Assembly: GCA_947371755.1 (NCBI GenBank)
Contig: CANBQT010000002.1
Location: 1-64,000 of the forward strand
Origin: Chitinophagaceae bacterium
GTDB taxonomy: Bacteria; Bacteroidota; Bacteroidia; Chitinophagales; Chitinophagaceae
DNA length: 64,000 bases
Direction: 5' to 3'
The translations under genes were made by a program, and so were the position numbers. Positions 28,806 to 37,606 of this stretch are shown piece by piece. The stretch's first letter is position 1. Every line of letters begins with the position of its first letter. The notes under the pieces are model-generated. The model searched no databases and was not told the DNA's origin. It saw only the letters and a list, made by a program, of their open reading frames with translations.

Positions 28806-29726
28806 ATGAATACTAGACATTTTAGCATGCTTTTAATTGCTGCATCACTTACAACTGCTGCTATTGCGCAGAAAGAAGAAAAGAAGACCGAAACTTTAAC
28901 TGTAATCACTGATGGAGACAAAGTGATCATCAATGGAGTGCCATCCGAAAAATGGAAAGATGAAGATTTAGAAAAATTGAGTCATAAAAAAATCAAAGTC
29001 AATGTTCATGGCAAAGATGGATTTGAGTTTAATATGCCTCCATTTGAATTTGAAACAGAGGTAAAAATGAGTAATGGTGCTTTTCTTGGAGTTCTCACAG
29101 AAAGAGCTGATAAAGGAGTAAAAATTACTGAAGTAACTAAAGAAAGTGCCGCATCTAAGGCCGGAATTCAAAGCAATGATATTATCACTAAAGTGAATGA
29201 TACTAAGATAGAATCAAGTTCAGAGCTAGTGGATGCCATTCATTCTTACAAGCCAGATACAAAAATAACTATAACCTATTTACGTGATGGTAAAGAAAAG
29301 TCTACCACTGCAGTTTTGGGTAAACGTAAGGAAACAAATGTTAAATCATTTAAAATGGACGATGGTGATTTTAATTTTCATATGCCTAAAACGATGGACT
29401 TCCCTAGATCCTTTCCGTTTGAATACCACGGCAATAATGGTGGTGGAAGACCAAGACTGGGAATTGAAATTGAAGACTTAGAAGAAGGTAATGGCGTAAA
29501 AGTTACTGATGTAGATGAAGAAATGGCTGCAGGTAGATCTGGTCTGAAAGAAGATGATATCATTACAGATGTTAATGGAAAAAATATTACATCTGTAGAT
29601 GACTTAAAGGCAAAGTTGAAGGATTTAAAAGAAGGCGAAGGCTTCAAAATGGGTATTAAAAGAGCGGGGAAATCTCAAACCTTAGATATTAAGTTTCCCA
29701 AAAAATTAAAGACCGCCAATTTATAA
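28806..29726 (+). CDS. Exported protein with two PDZ domains, no protease domain
   Basis: A 306-residue protein with a signal peptide (cleavage near AIAQ, residue 22). Two PDZ domains are visible: residues 93-172 (FLGVLTE...AASKAGIQSNDIITKVND) and 216-297 (RLGIEIED...AAGRSGLKEDDIITDVNG). Between and before them are Lys/Glu-rich linkers. Both domains resemble the PDZs of HtrA/DegP, but there is no trypsin-like domain or catalytic Ser motif, so the protein should only bind peptides or misfolded ends in the periplasm. It could act as an adaptor for a separate protease or scaffold. A terminator follows at 29763. Confidence 0.88.
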   Translation: MNTRHFSMLLIAASLTTAAIAQKEEKKTETLTVITDGDKVIINGVPSEKWKDEDLEKLSHKKIKVNVHGKDGFEFNMPPFEFETEVKMSNGAFLGVLTERADKGVKITEVTKESAASKAGIQSNDIITKVNDTKIESSSELVDAIHSYKPDTKITITYLRDGKEKSTTAVLGKRKETNVKSFKMDDGDFNFHMPKTMDFPRSFPFEYHGNNGGGRPRLGIEIEDLEEGNGVKVTDVDEEMAAGRSGLKEDDIITDVNGKNITSVDDLKAKLKDLKEGEGFKMGIKRAGKSQTLDIKFPKKLKTANL

Positions 29727-29762
29727 ATATAACAGTTTAAATATTTTTCTCATGTTTCATCA

Positions 29763-29791
29763 ACCACGCTATTCTTAGCGTGGTTTTTTTA
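29763..29791 (+). terminator. Intrinsic terminator after the PDZ gene
   Basis: ACCACGCT (29763-29770) pairs with AGCGTGGT (29777-29784) over 8 bp, with a 6-nt loop and a following run of T residues to about 29790. Confidence 0.88.
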
Positions 29792-29842
29792 TAAATAATG
29801 TATAAATCCACTTTGGTCTCACAGGGTATGGATTGAGAAAGC

Positions 29843-29850
29843 TATTTTTG
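29843..29850 (+). promoter_or_regulatory. Predicted -7 element directly before gatB
   Basis: TATTTTTG at 29843-29850 is a perfect TAnnTTTG match that ends 6 nt before the gatB ATG (29857). Initiation at the usual distance would start the mRNA almost at the AUG. The expected TTTG 19-21 nt upstream is absent (nearest at 29812-29815). Confidence 0.4.
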
Positions 29851-29856
29851 CAACCT

Positions 29857-31308
29857 ATGTCATGGAGTGAAAAATACGATGTAGTAATTGGACTTGAAGT
29901 GCATGCCCAATTGGCTACCAATAGCAAATTGTTTTGTGGCGACAGTACTGAATTTGGGGCTGAACCAAATACGCATGTCAGCCCTATAACATTAGGCCAT
30001 CCCGGAACCCTTCCCAAAACCAATAAGAAGGCAGTAAATTATGCAATCAAAATGGGATTGGCATGTTCATGCGAAATTGAAAAAGACAACTATTTTGCAC
30101 GGAAAAACTATTTCTATCCAGATTTACCGAAAGGATATCAGATATCACAACACACTACTCCTATTTGCAAAGGAGGATTGGTACGCATCAAAACTGATGA
30201 TGGATCTTTTAGAAATGTACAGTTGAACAGAATTCATCTGGAAGAAGATGCCGGAAAAAGTATTCACGACCTGGATGATCAATATACTTGTATCGACTTA
30301 AATAGAGCAGGAACACCACTCATTGAAATAGTTACCGAGCCTGATATATTTTCGGCTGAAGAAGCATATCAATACGTTACTGAAATAAGAAAACTGGTTA
30401 GATGGTTGGGAATCTGTGACGGGAATATGGAAGAAGGCAGCTTACGTTGTGATGCGAACATTTCTCTTAAACCGAAAGGCAGTACTAAATTAGGCACAAG
30501 AGTGGAAGTGAAAAATGTGAACAGTATCAGAAATGTAAAAAAGGCCATTGAGTTTGAAGTGGAAAGACTGGCAACTATTCTTGATGCTGGTAAAGCAGTA
30601 CAACAACAAACAAGAAGTTTTGATGCAACGAATGATACAACTTTTGCCATTCGAGATAAAGAAGAAGCTAATGATTATCGATATTTCCCCGATCCTGACT
30701 TAGCCCCTTTTCATTTAACAGAATCCTTCATCAAAAGCATTGAAGCCGAACTACCTGTTTTGCCAAATGTTTTACAGAAAAAATACCAACATGAATTAGG
30801 ATTGAGTCTCTATGATGCCCATCAATTATCAGAAGAATTAGCAACTGCACAATTTTTTGAGGCAACTATTCTGTTTACAAAAAACTATAAAGCTGTTGCC
30901 AATTGGATCTTAGGACCCATCAGACAATGGTTGCATGAACATCATCTTAATATTGATCAACTTAAGCTTAGTCCAGAAACGCTTTCTGAATTACTTACAT
31001 TAGTGGATGATGGGAAAGTGAATTTTTCTGTTGCCTCATCTAAAATAATGCCCTTGTTAATTGACGGCTCCCATACTAATCCTTTTGCGATTGCAGAGTC
31101 TTTGAATTTATTACAAGTAAGCGACAGTGGTGAGCTTGAAAAATGGATAGCAGAAGTGATTTCAAGAATGCCAGACAAAGTTGCAGAATATCAGAAAGGC
31201 AAAAAAGGATTAATTGGTTTATTTGTAGGTGAAGTAAAAAAACTGAGCAAAGGCAAAGCCGATCCAAAGATTGTTACAAGTTTATTAGAACAAGCATTAC
31301 AAAAATAA
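29857..31308 (+). CDS. gatB: Asp-tRNA(Asn)/Glu-tRNA(Gln) amidotransferase subunit B
   Basis: GatB transfers ammonia from GatA to misacylated Glu-tRNA-Gln or Asp-tRNA-Asn. I start at the ATG at 29857 (MSWSEKYDVVIGLEVHAQL, 483 residues); the frame is open to a TTG at 29833 but the conserved GatB N-terminus begins with the later Met. Landmarks are VIGLEVHAQLATNSKLFCGD, TLGHPGTLPKTN, KNYFYPDLPKGYQISQ and DLNRAGTPLIEIVTEPD, plus the C-terminal YqeY-like tail (KGLIGLFVGEVKKLSKGKADPK). gatA and gatC are not in this window, which is usual for Bacteroidota. Confidence 0.97.
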   Translation: MSWSEKYDVVIGLEVHAQLATNSKLFCGDSTEFGAEPNTHVSPITLGHPGTLPKTNKKAVNYAIKMGLACSCEIEKDNYFARKNYFYPDLPKGYQISQHTTPICKGGLVRIKTDDGSFRNVQLNRIHLEEDAGKSIHDLDDQYTCIDLNRAGTPLIEIVTEPDIFSAEEAYQYVTEIRKLVRWLGICDGNMEEGSLRCDANISLKPKGSTKLGTRVEVKNVNSIRNVKKAIEFEVERLATILDAGKAVQQQTRSFDATNDTTFAIRDKEEANDYRYFPDPDLAPFHLTESFIKSIEAELPVLPNVLQKKYQHELGLSLYDAHQLSEELATAQFFEATILFTKNYKAVANWILGPIRQWLHEHHLNIDQLKLSPETLSELLTLVDDGKVNFSVASSKIMPLLIDGSHTNPFAIAESLNLLQVSDSGELEKWIAEVISRMPDKVAEYQKGKKGLIGLFVGEVKKLSKGKADPKIVTSLLEQALQK

Positions 31309-31338
31309 AATAGACCCTTTCGGGCAAACACAAATAAC

Positions 31339-32472
31339 ATGAAAAAAATCCTCTGGCTTTGTTTATCATCAGCCGTTTTATTTTCTTGCGCAGAAAAAAA
31401 ACACGGTCCTTTTGTAGTAAGTGGCAGAATTTTAAATGCCCCTGAACAAAAGATTTATCTTCAGGAAATTCCCTTTGCAGGCGAGCAGCCTGTGGTATTA
31501 GACTCGGCCACTCTAAAGCCTCAAGGAACTTTTGAACTTCGTTCTCATGCCAAAGAAGAAGGTCTTTATCGTTTGCAATTAGAAAAGGGGCCAGCTATAC
31601 TTGTGGTGAATGACAGTAAAAGTATTCGCTTAAAAATTGATATGGCACATTTTCGTTTGTATGAAGTGGAAGGTTCATCTGCAACTTCCGCACTGCACGA
31701 TTTAATGGAAAATTATCACGCACATGATTCTTTATTATACAATGCTTTTGGAATACTAGATAGTTTGCAAAAACAAAAAGCTACTGATAGTGCTTTAACT
31801 GTTGCCAGTTTAAATAGAGATCATGAGGTATCTGCCATCAATGGTTTTGTGAGTGACTTCATAAAAAAATCTCCAAGTCCCGCTGTGCGTTATTATGCCA
31901 TTGGTCTTGCTTCGAGAACGATGAAAACAGAAGATCTAAAAGCATTGGCTGTTTTATCAGCAGATGCCTTTAAAGATCATGATGGATTAGCTAAATTAAA
32001 ATCAATGCTTACTGTTCAAGCTGCTAACGCATCAACGCCCACATACGCATTATTAAATCAACAAGCTCCTGAGATCAGTATGCCAGATGCCAATGGCAAA
32101 ATGATTGCATTGAGTAGCTTTAAAGGGAAATATGTTTTAGTTGATTTCTGGGCAAGTTGGTGCGGACCATGTAGAAATGAAAACCCAAATGTAGTAGCTG
32201 CGTATCAAAAGTTTAAGGATAAAAATTTTGCGATCTTAGGTGTTTCTTTAGATGATGGCAAAGAAGAATGGATGCAGGCAGTAAAAGATGATGGATTAGC
32301 TTGGACACAGATCAGTGATTTGAAAAAATGGCAAAGTAATGTAGTTGAACAATATAAATTTGATGGAATTCCTTTTAATGTATTGATTGACCCAACGGGT
32401 AAGATCATTGCCAGTAGCTTAAGGGGTTCTGATCTTGATAAGAAATTAACTGAGTTGCTGATTAAGAAATAA
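31339..32472 (+). CDS. TlpA-like disulfide reductase lipoprotein with N-terminal DUF4369
   Basis: A 377-residue protein with a lipoprotein signal (lipobox LFSC, Cys17). The first third (about 25-110) follows the DUF4369 pattern, and the last 140 residues are a thioredoxin fold of the TlpA/ResA group with the active-site motif WCGPC (C275 and C278) in FWASWCGPCRNENPNV and the cis-Pro in DGIPFNVLID. It should act as a membrane-anchored thiol reductase in the periplasm, for instance in cytochrome c maturation or keeping cysteines reduced. It begins 30 nt after gatB but the roles are unrelated. Two terminators follow. Confidence 0.92.
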   Translation: MKKILWLCLSSAVLFSCAEKKHGPFVVSGRILNAPEQKIYLQEIPFAGEQPVVLDSATLKPQGTFELRSHAKEEGLYRLQLEKGPAILVVNDSKSIRLKIDMAHFRLYEVEGSSATSALHDLMENYHAHDSLLYNAFGILDSLQKQKATDSALTVASLNRDHEVSAINGFVSDFIKKSPSPAVRYYAIGLASRTMKTEDLKALAVLSADAFKDHDGLAKLKSMLTVQAANASTPTYALLNQQAPEISMPDANGKMIALSSFKGKYVLVDFWASWCGPCRNENPNVVAAYQKFKDKNFAILGVSLDDGKEEWMQAVKDDGLAWTQISDLKKWQSNVVEQYKFDGIPFNVLIDPTGKIIASSLRGSDLDKKLTELLIKK

Positions 32473-32490
32473 GCAAACATTATATCATTT

Positions 32491-32523
32491 AAAAAAGCTA
32501 CTCCAATGAGTAGCTTTTTTAAT
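32491..32523. terminator. Bidirectional terminator (first of two)
   Basis: AAAAAAGCTACTC (32491-32503) pairs with GAGTAGCTTTTTT (32508-32520) across a CAAT loop. It has a T-run on both strands and ends the TlpA-like gene; read from the other side it can serve the SusD gene. Confidence 0.88.
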
Positions 32524-32535
32524 GTCTTGCAAATA

Positions 32536-32563
32536 AAAAGGCTGTCTTTGCAGACAGCCTTTT
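32536..32563. terminator. Bidirectional terminator (second of two)
   Basis: AAAAGGCTGTCT (32536-32547) pairs with AGACAGCCTTTT (32552-32563) across a TTGC loop. It is 22 bp before the end of the minus-strand SusD gene, for which it is the natural terminator. Confidence 0.88.
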
Positions 32564-32584
32564 ATGTATATTTTAAAGCAGTTT

Positions 32585-34093
32585 TTATTTATCCCAGAAT
32601 ACAGGAACTAACAAACTAGCTTTTTGTCCAGGGAAGTTTCTATTAGCATCTACTTCACTTTGAGGATAAGGCAATGAACGAGGAATATCTCCTGTTACTG
32701 CATTAGATACTTTAGTGATGGCTGGATACCCAGTTCTTCTCCAATCAGACCAAGACTCCATTGGAACACCATAGTTAGCTACATATTTCTCTCCGATAAC
32801 TTGCGCCAATTTCTGATCAGTAGTACCAGTTAAGGTACCATTAGCAGCTAAGTATGTAGTGATGTCGGCAGGAAGAACACCAGCGGCTTGCATACTAGCA
32901 GTAATACCTGCAGTAAAGAATGCTTGTGCGTCGCCTGTTGCACCATAAAGGGCTGCCTCAGCTCTGATGAAATTGTATTCAGCAAAGGTTAACATTCTTT
33001 GAGGAGCAGTACCATCATATAAAATACCACCTGTTGCAGGTAAAGGGTCTAATGATCCGTCACCTTTAGCAGTTCCACCAGTTCCCACACCTCTTAAATA
33101 AGTATGAATTCTAGAGTATTTCTGAGAAGCTGGATCAGCAGCTTGTGCACCTACATAGCTTGTAGAACCATAAGGGAAAGCTGTAAAGTAAAATGGTCTT
33201 CTTGGATCAGACTTAGCGTTCATCGCGTTAACCAAAAATTTGTTTGGGAACAAATAGTTGGTTCTGTTAATTTCAAACTGATGAATTGGATTCTGACGGT
33301 TTGTTACGTTAAAGAAAGGCATTTCAAAATTATCTGCATTCGCAGCAAAGAATGTAACACCTGAAGTAGCGATAACTGCATTGATTTTAGCTACACAATC
33401 AGCTTTGTTCATTTTTGAATAGTGAATCAACAAACGCAATTTCAAAGTATTACCAAATTTGATCCAGTTAGCTTTCTTGGTAGCAAAAGAACCTGTATAA
33501 ATTGTTGAATTAGTTCCCGGAGCAATACCCGTAGAAGTAGTGTTCAAATCAGTAATTGCTTCGTCGATCATTGTCAACAAAGAAGTATAAATGGTTGCAC
33601 CTGCATCGTATTTTGGGGACGTATTTGCACTGGTTTGTTGTGTTTCAGAAAAAGGCACATCACCAAATGCATCTACTAATTGTTGATAGTTATATGCTTT
33701 CAACAATTTAGCAACCCCGCGATAATAGGGAAGGTTTTGAGCATTAGCTAAACGAATAATCACTTCACAGTCATTCAAAGTTGAAGCGTAGGCAGTACCC
33801 CAAAGGTTATTTACGTCTGCTGATTGTAGCAGATATTTTTCGTACTGCTGTGTTTGAGTTTCACCACCAGTTGTTTGTCCTGAAAATTGTTGCATGATCA
33901 GATTGCTATAACGATACAAATCAGAGCCACCAGCAAAGCCAGTGTTCACTGTAACGTTAGTCAGCAAAAGATCAATAGGAGCTGCTGTTTCTGCTATTCT
34001 ATCCCCGTCCTTGTTGATGTCCATCCATTTCTGGCAAGAGCTGAGCGCAAAGAGCGAAACGGCTGCTGATATTGTTATGAATATTTTTTTCAT
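32585..34093 (-). CDS. SusD/RagB-like nutrient-binding outer-membrane lipoprotein (SusD-like_2 type)
   Basis: A 502-residue lipoprotein with signal MKKIFITISAAVSLFALSSC (lipidated Cys20). I use the ATG at 34093; a TTG two codons upstream is the alternative. After the signal comes QKWMDINKDGDRIAE and the TPR-like helical body, with the SusD-like_2 pattern (for example RGVAKLLKAYNYQQLVDAFGDVPFSE and TFAEYNFIRAEAALYG). SusD proteins cap the SusC channel on the cell surface and bind the ligand. It follows SusC in the same operon after 32 nt. No glycoside hydrolase or other polysaccharide gene is adjacent, so the ligand may be an oligopeptide or other small molecule and not a glycan. Confidence 0.93.
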   Translation of the reverse strand: MKKIFITISAAVSLFALSSCQKWMDINKDGDRIAETAAPIDLLLTNVTVNTGFAGGSDLYRYSNLIMQQFSGQTTGGETQTQQYEKYLLQSADVNNLWGTAYASTLNDCEVIIRLANAQNLPYYRGVAKLLKAYNYQQLVDAFGDVPFSETQQTSANTSPKYDAGATIYTSLLTMIDEAITDLNTTSTGIAPGTNSTIYTGSFATKKANWIKFGNTLKLRLLIHYSKMNKADCVAKINAVIATSGVTFFAANADNFEMPFFNVTNRQNPIHQFEINRTNYLFPNKFLVNAMNAKSDPRRPFYFTAFPYGSTSYVGAQAADPASQKYSRIHTYLRGVGTGGTAKGDGSLDPLPATGGILYDGTAPQRMLTFAEYNFIRAEAALYGATGDAQAFFTAGITASMQAAGVLPADITTYLAANGTLTGTTDQKLAQVIGEKYVANYGVPMESWSDWRRTGYPAITKVSNAVTGDIPRSLPYPQSEVDANRNFPGQKASLLVPVFWDK

Positions 34094-34125
34094 TGTCAAT
34101 TATTTATTGATTTGATAATGTTGTA

Positions 34126-37100
34126 TTACAGAGTTAATCTCAGATTTGCACCAAAAGTTCTGGTTGAAGGATTCGCATTGAATTCCAATCCGGAAATATT
34201 GTTAGTTCCGAAGGCATTCTGTTCTGGATCCAAGTGCGGAGCATCTTTAGCTTTCAGGTAAAGGTTACGTCCGAAAATACCAAATTCAATATTGCTAAAT
34301 GGACTCTTATCAATCAAACGCTTAGGCATTTTCATGGTTAAGTTCATTTCTCTTACTCTGAACCAGCTCGTTTTAATCATATAACCTTCTGCAGCCACAT
34401 ACTTACCAGAATTACCCCAATACTGATCTGCACGAATTGGAACGTTTACCACGTTACCACTTGCGTCAACCCCAGTAAATTGATAGTTACGAGTAGGTGT
34501 TACATTATCTTTCTCAAATCTTGGCAATTCTGCAGTTTCAACAACCACACCATTTCTTCTTAAGTCGGCCAAATTTCTACTATACAAATCACCACCCTCA
34601 CGGATATCAAACAAGATATCCAAAGAGAAGTTTTTGTAAGTAAATGAGTTATTGATACCGATAGTATACTTAGGGTTACTATTACCTATCTTAAATACAC
34701 CAGAAGTTGGCAAAGGCAAACCTGCGTTAGTACCAGAAGTTTGTAAAATCAAACGACCTAAATTATCTCTTTGATACATATTACCATAGATCGCTCCAAA
34801 TTCTTCACCTTCTACTAATCTAACGTTAGGTGTTGTAAATCCACCCAAAGTAATTACACTCACACCAGGAGCAAGTTTAGTTACAATGCTCTTGAATTGA
34901 GTATAGTTAGCATTAATACTCCAAGTGAAATCTTTTGATTTAATTGGAACTAATCCTAAGCTTAACTCAGTTCCTTTGGTACTGATCTCTCCTGCGTTTT
35001 TATATACAGAGGTTACACCAGAAGTAGATGATACTGGAACAGGGAATAAACCATCAGTTAACTTACGCTCATAATAGTTCGCTTGAATAGTAACACGATT
35101 ATCAAAGAAAGCTAAGTCAGTTCCAATTTCCCACTCAGTTGTAAACTCAGGCTTCAACTTTACGTTACCTGCAGAGTTAGAAATTGTATAACCAGCTAAT
35201 CCGTTAAAAGGAAATGCGATGCTTGGACCGAATCCATCAGCAGCACCACCGGTAGTTGCATAGTTGTCGGTATTGTAAGCTGGAGCTGCACGACCTACTA
35301 CACCATAGTTAGCTCTCATTTTCCAGAGACTTAAAGTTTTACTTTTCAATTCTGGAATTGCATCAGTTAAAGTAGCACTCAAAGCAGCTGCTGGATAGAA
35401 GATCGATCTTGAACCAGGAGCTAATGTTGAAGAGAAATCGTTTCTAGCTTTTACGTTCAATGATAACCATCTTTTGTAATCAGCAACGAAATCAGCAAAT
35501 ACCCCGAAGGTTCTTATTTGAGAAGTACCCACAGAAGGGGTATTTAGAACAGTTGCATTACTAATTTGGTCAAATCCTCTGATTGCTAAACCAGTTGATC
35601 TTGCAGACATAGAATTTGAGTAGTTATCAAAAATCTCATTACCCAATGTTCCAGACAAGTTGAAATTGCCAAATTGTTTCTGTGCATTCAAAGTAAGGTA
35701 TGAGTTGATATTTCTTAATACACTTCTAGCATCCACAACACCACCTGTTCCATTAGCACTGGTGTTACCACCACCTCTTGCACCAATCTCATCAAAACCA
35801 TGAGATTTAAATGATTGGTTATCGATGCCCACTTTTGCATCAGCATTTAACCAGCTATTAAACTTATAGCGTAATCCAACGTTACCTAATAGACGTGAAA
35901 TGTCATCGTTGTATCTAACATTATCCATTGACCAATAGGGATTGTCTTCACCACCAAAGAATAACTGGCTACCATCTGTGTTATAATAAGGCAAACCAGT
36001 TAAGTCATAACTTCTTGGAGTAAACAAAGATCTGAATGTTGGGTTAGACAACTGATTTCCTTGTTGTGTTCTGTTTGAAGAAGTAATATTTGTACTTAAG
36101 TATGAACTGATAGTCAACTTACTCGTAACCTCTGAATTCAAATTAACAGAAAGTACATTCTTATTTAATTCATTAGCACGTAATACATAAGTTTCCTTAG
36201 TATTGTTGTAAGAAACTCGGTAAGTAGTTTTATCACTTCCTCCACTGAAACTTACAGTATTAACGCGGCTCAATCCATTTTGAAACAGATCAGAAACGTT
36301 ATTAGGGAAAGCAGTTAAGACTTCTTTTTTACCAAAATAGTTGGTAACTGTTTGACCAGTAATTCTTGGTCCCCAAGAGGTAGAAGCAGTGTTATTATAA
36401 ATACCTACAGTTGCAGTAGCTGCAGCTGCTCCTGAAGATGTACCCTGACCATATTCATTTTGGTAAGCAGGTAACATATTTACAGTTACACTAGACAAAG
36501 AAGAATTGAAATCAATACTATTCTTCGCCTTACGTTTTCCTTTTTTTGTTGTAATTAAGATAACCCCTGCAGCACCACGTGAACCGTACAATGAAGTAGC
36601 GGCAGCACCTTTTAATACAGTTAGGTCATCAATATCGTCTGGGTTAATATCAACCGCACGGTTAGAGTTTGTTACTCCATTTTGAAGAGCAACTCCACCA
36701 CCGCCATTATCGATAGGCACTCCGTCCACCACAAAAAGTGGGGCACTAGAACCAGTCATTGACGTATATCCACGAATAAGAATAGCAGATCCAGCGAAAG
36801 AACCACCAGAGCCCTGTGTACGAACACCGGCTACTTTACCACCAACAGCATTGGTAATATTGGTACTCTTTGTTTGAGTTAAAGCTTCCGCACTAATTTT
36901 TGGAGTGGAATATCCAAGGGTTTTGCTATCCCTTCTAATTCCAAAAGAGGTAACAACCACTTCAGAAAGATTATCTTCTTTTACTGACAAACTAGTTGAA
37001 ACAGTTGAAGCAGATCCAATACTAACTTCTTTTGTTCCGAAGTTTAAAGCAGAAAAAACAAGTGTTTGAGCTTTTGATGATACAGTTAGTTTGTACTCAC

Positions 37101-37278
37101 CTGCAGCATCGGTAGTTGTACCTGTAGTAGTACCTTTTACCAATACAGATACTCCGGAAATTCCGGCACCTTTCTCGTCTGTGATCTTTCCTGAAATAGT
37201 CCGACCAGTTTGAGCTGAAAGCTGAAAAATGGTACAGAAAGTCAAAAAGCACAGAAAAAGGAATTTTCTCATGGGCAT
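34126..37278 (-). CDS. SusC/RagA family TonB-linked outer-membrane transporter
   Basis: A 1050-residue outer-membrane barrel protein. A signal peptide (to about residue 22, QLSAQ) is followed by a carboxypeptidase-like regulatory domain (about 25-105; SGKITDEKGAGISGVSVLVKG). Next come the plug with SEVVVTSFG, GGKVAGVRTQGSGG and LFVVDGVPIDNGGGG, and a 22-strand barrel ending NLRLTL. Two ATGs (37278 and 37272) compete as starts. It imports a ligand captured by SusD using TonB energy. It heads the operon with SusD and has no sigma/anti-sigma or hybrid sensor gene beside it, so regulation is not of the usual PUL type. Confidence 0.95.
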   Translation of the reverse strand: MPMRKFLFLCFLTFCTIFQLSAQTGRTISGKITDEKGAGISGVSVLVKGTTTGTTTDAAGEYKLTVSSKAQTLVFSALNFGTKEVSIGSASTVSTSLSVKEDNLSEVVVTSFGIRRDSKTLGYSTPKISAEALTQTKSTNITNAVGGKVAGVRTQGSGGSFAGSAILIRGYTSMTGSSAPLFVVDGVPIDNGGGGVALQNGVTNSNRAVDINPDDIDDLTVLKGAAATSLYGSRGAAGVILITTKKGKRKAKNSIDFNSSLSSVTVNMLPAYQNEYGQGTSSGAAAATATVGIYNNTASTSWGPRITGQTVTNYFGKKEVLTAFPNNVSDLFQNGLSRVNTVSFSGGSDKTTYRVSYNNTKETYVLRANELNKNVLSVNLNSEVTSKLTISSYLSTNITSSNRTQQGNQLSNPTFRSLFTPRSYDLTGLPYYNTDGSQLFFGGEDNPYWSMDNVRYNDDISRLLGNVGLRYKFNSWLNADAKVGIDNQSFKSHGFDEIGARGGGNTSANGTGGVVDARSVLRNINSYLTLNAQKQFGNFNLSGTLGNEIFDNYSNSMSARSTGLAIRGFDQISNATVLNTPSVGTSQIRTFGVFADFVADYKRWLSLNVKARNDFSSTLAPGSRSIFYPAAALSATLTDAIPELKSKTLSLWKMRANYGVVGRAAPAYNTDNYATTGGAADGFGPSIAFPFNGLAGYTISNSAGNVKLKPEFTTEWEIGTDLAFFDNRVTIQANYYERKLTDGLFPVPVSSTSGVTSVYKNAGEISTKGTELSLGLVPIKSKDFTWSINANYTQFKSIVTKLAPGVSVITLGGFTTPNVRLVEGEEFGAIYGNMYQRDNLGRLILQTSGTNAGLPLPTSGVFKIGNSNPKYTIGINNSFTYKNFSLDILFDIREGGDLYSRNLADLRRNGVVVETAELPRFEKDNVTPTRNYQFTGVDASGNVVNVPIRADQYWGNSGKYVAAEGYMIKTSWFRVREMNLTMKMPKRLIDKSPFSNIEFGIFGRNLYLKAKDAPHLDPEQNAFGTNNISGLEFNANPSTRTFGANLRLTL

Positions 37279-37606
37279 TTAGTTTTAGTTTGAAAAGTTA
37301 ACGTTGAAATAACATAAAAGACATAAGAATGTTTATTTAAGCTGCTCCATTTTTTAAGAAACTAACAATCATTCATTTTTATTACAAATGATTGATTTAA
37401 AATGATTTACATTTCTTTTAAGTAGTATCATCTTAGAAAATGGGTCAGAAAAGCTACATTCTGCCGTTCCTATCCATAAAACAGGTACGCAAAATAGCAC
37501 AATGCGTTAACATAACGTTTACAAATTCAGAAAATTTAGCCTTAAAAGGATGTAAAGCAATGAAATAGGATAATCATTGATCTATTTCGCCAATTTTATA
37601 ACTATG
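37279..37606. other. Intergenic region between the RND exporter and susC
   Basis: 328 bp without an open frame of note. It must contain the susC promoter on the minus strand, but I see no full TTTG-N19-21-TAnnTTTG match; the nearest is TAACTTTT (complement of 37293-37300), about 15 nt before the start. A small imperfect inverted repeat lies near 37367-37397. I see no terminator with a clear T-run. Confidence 0.3.
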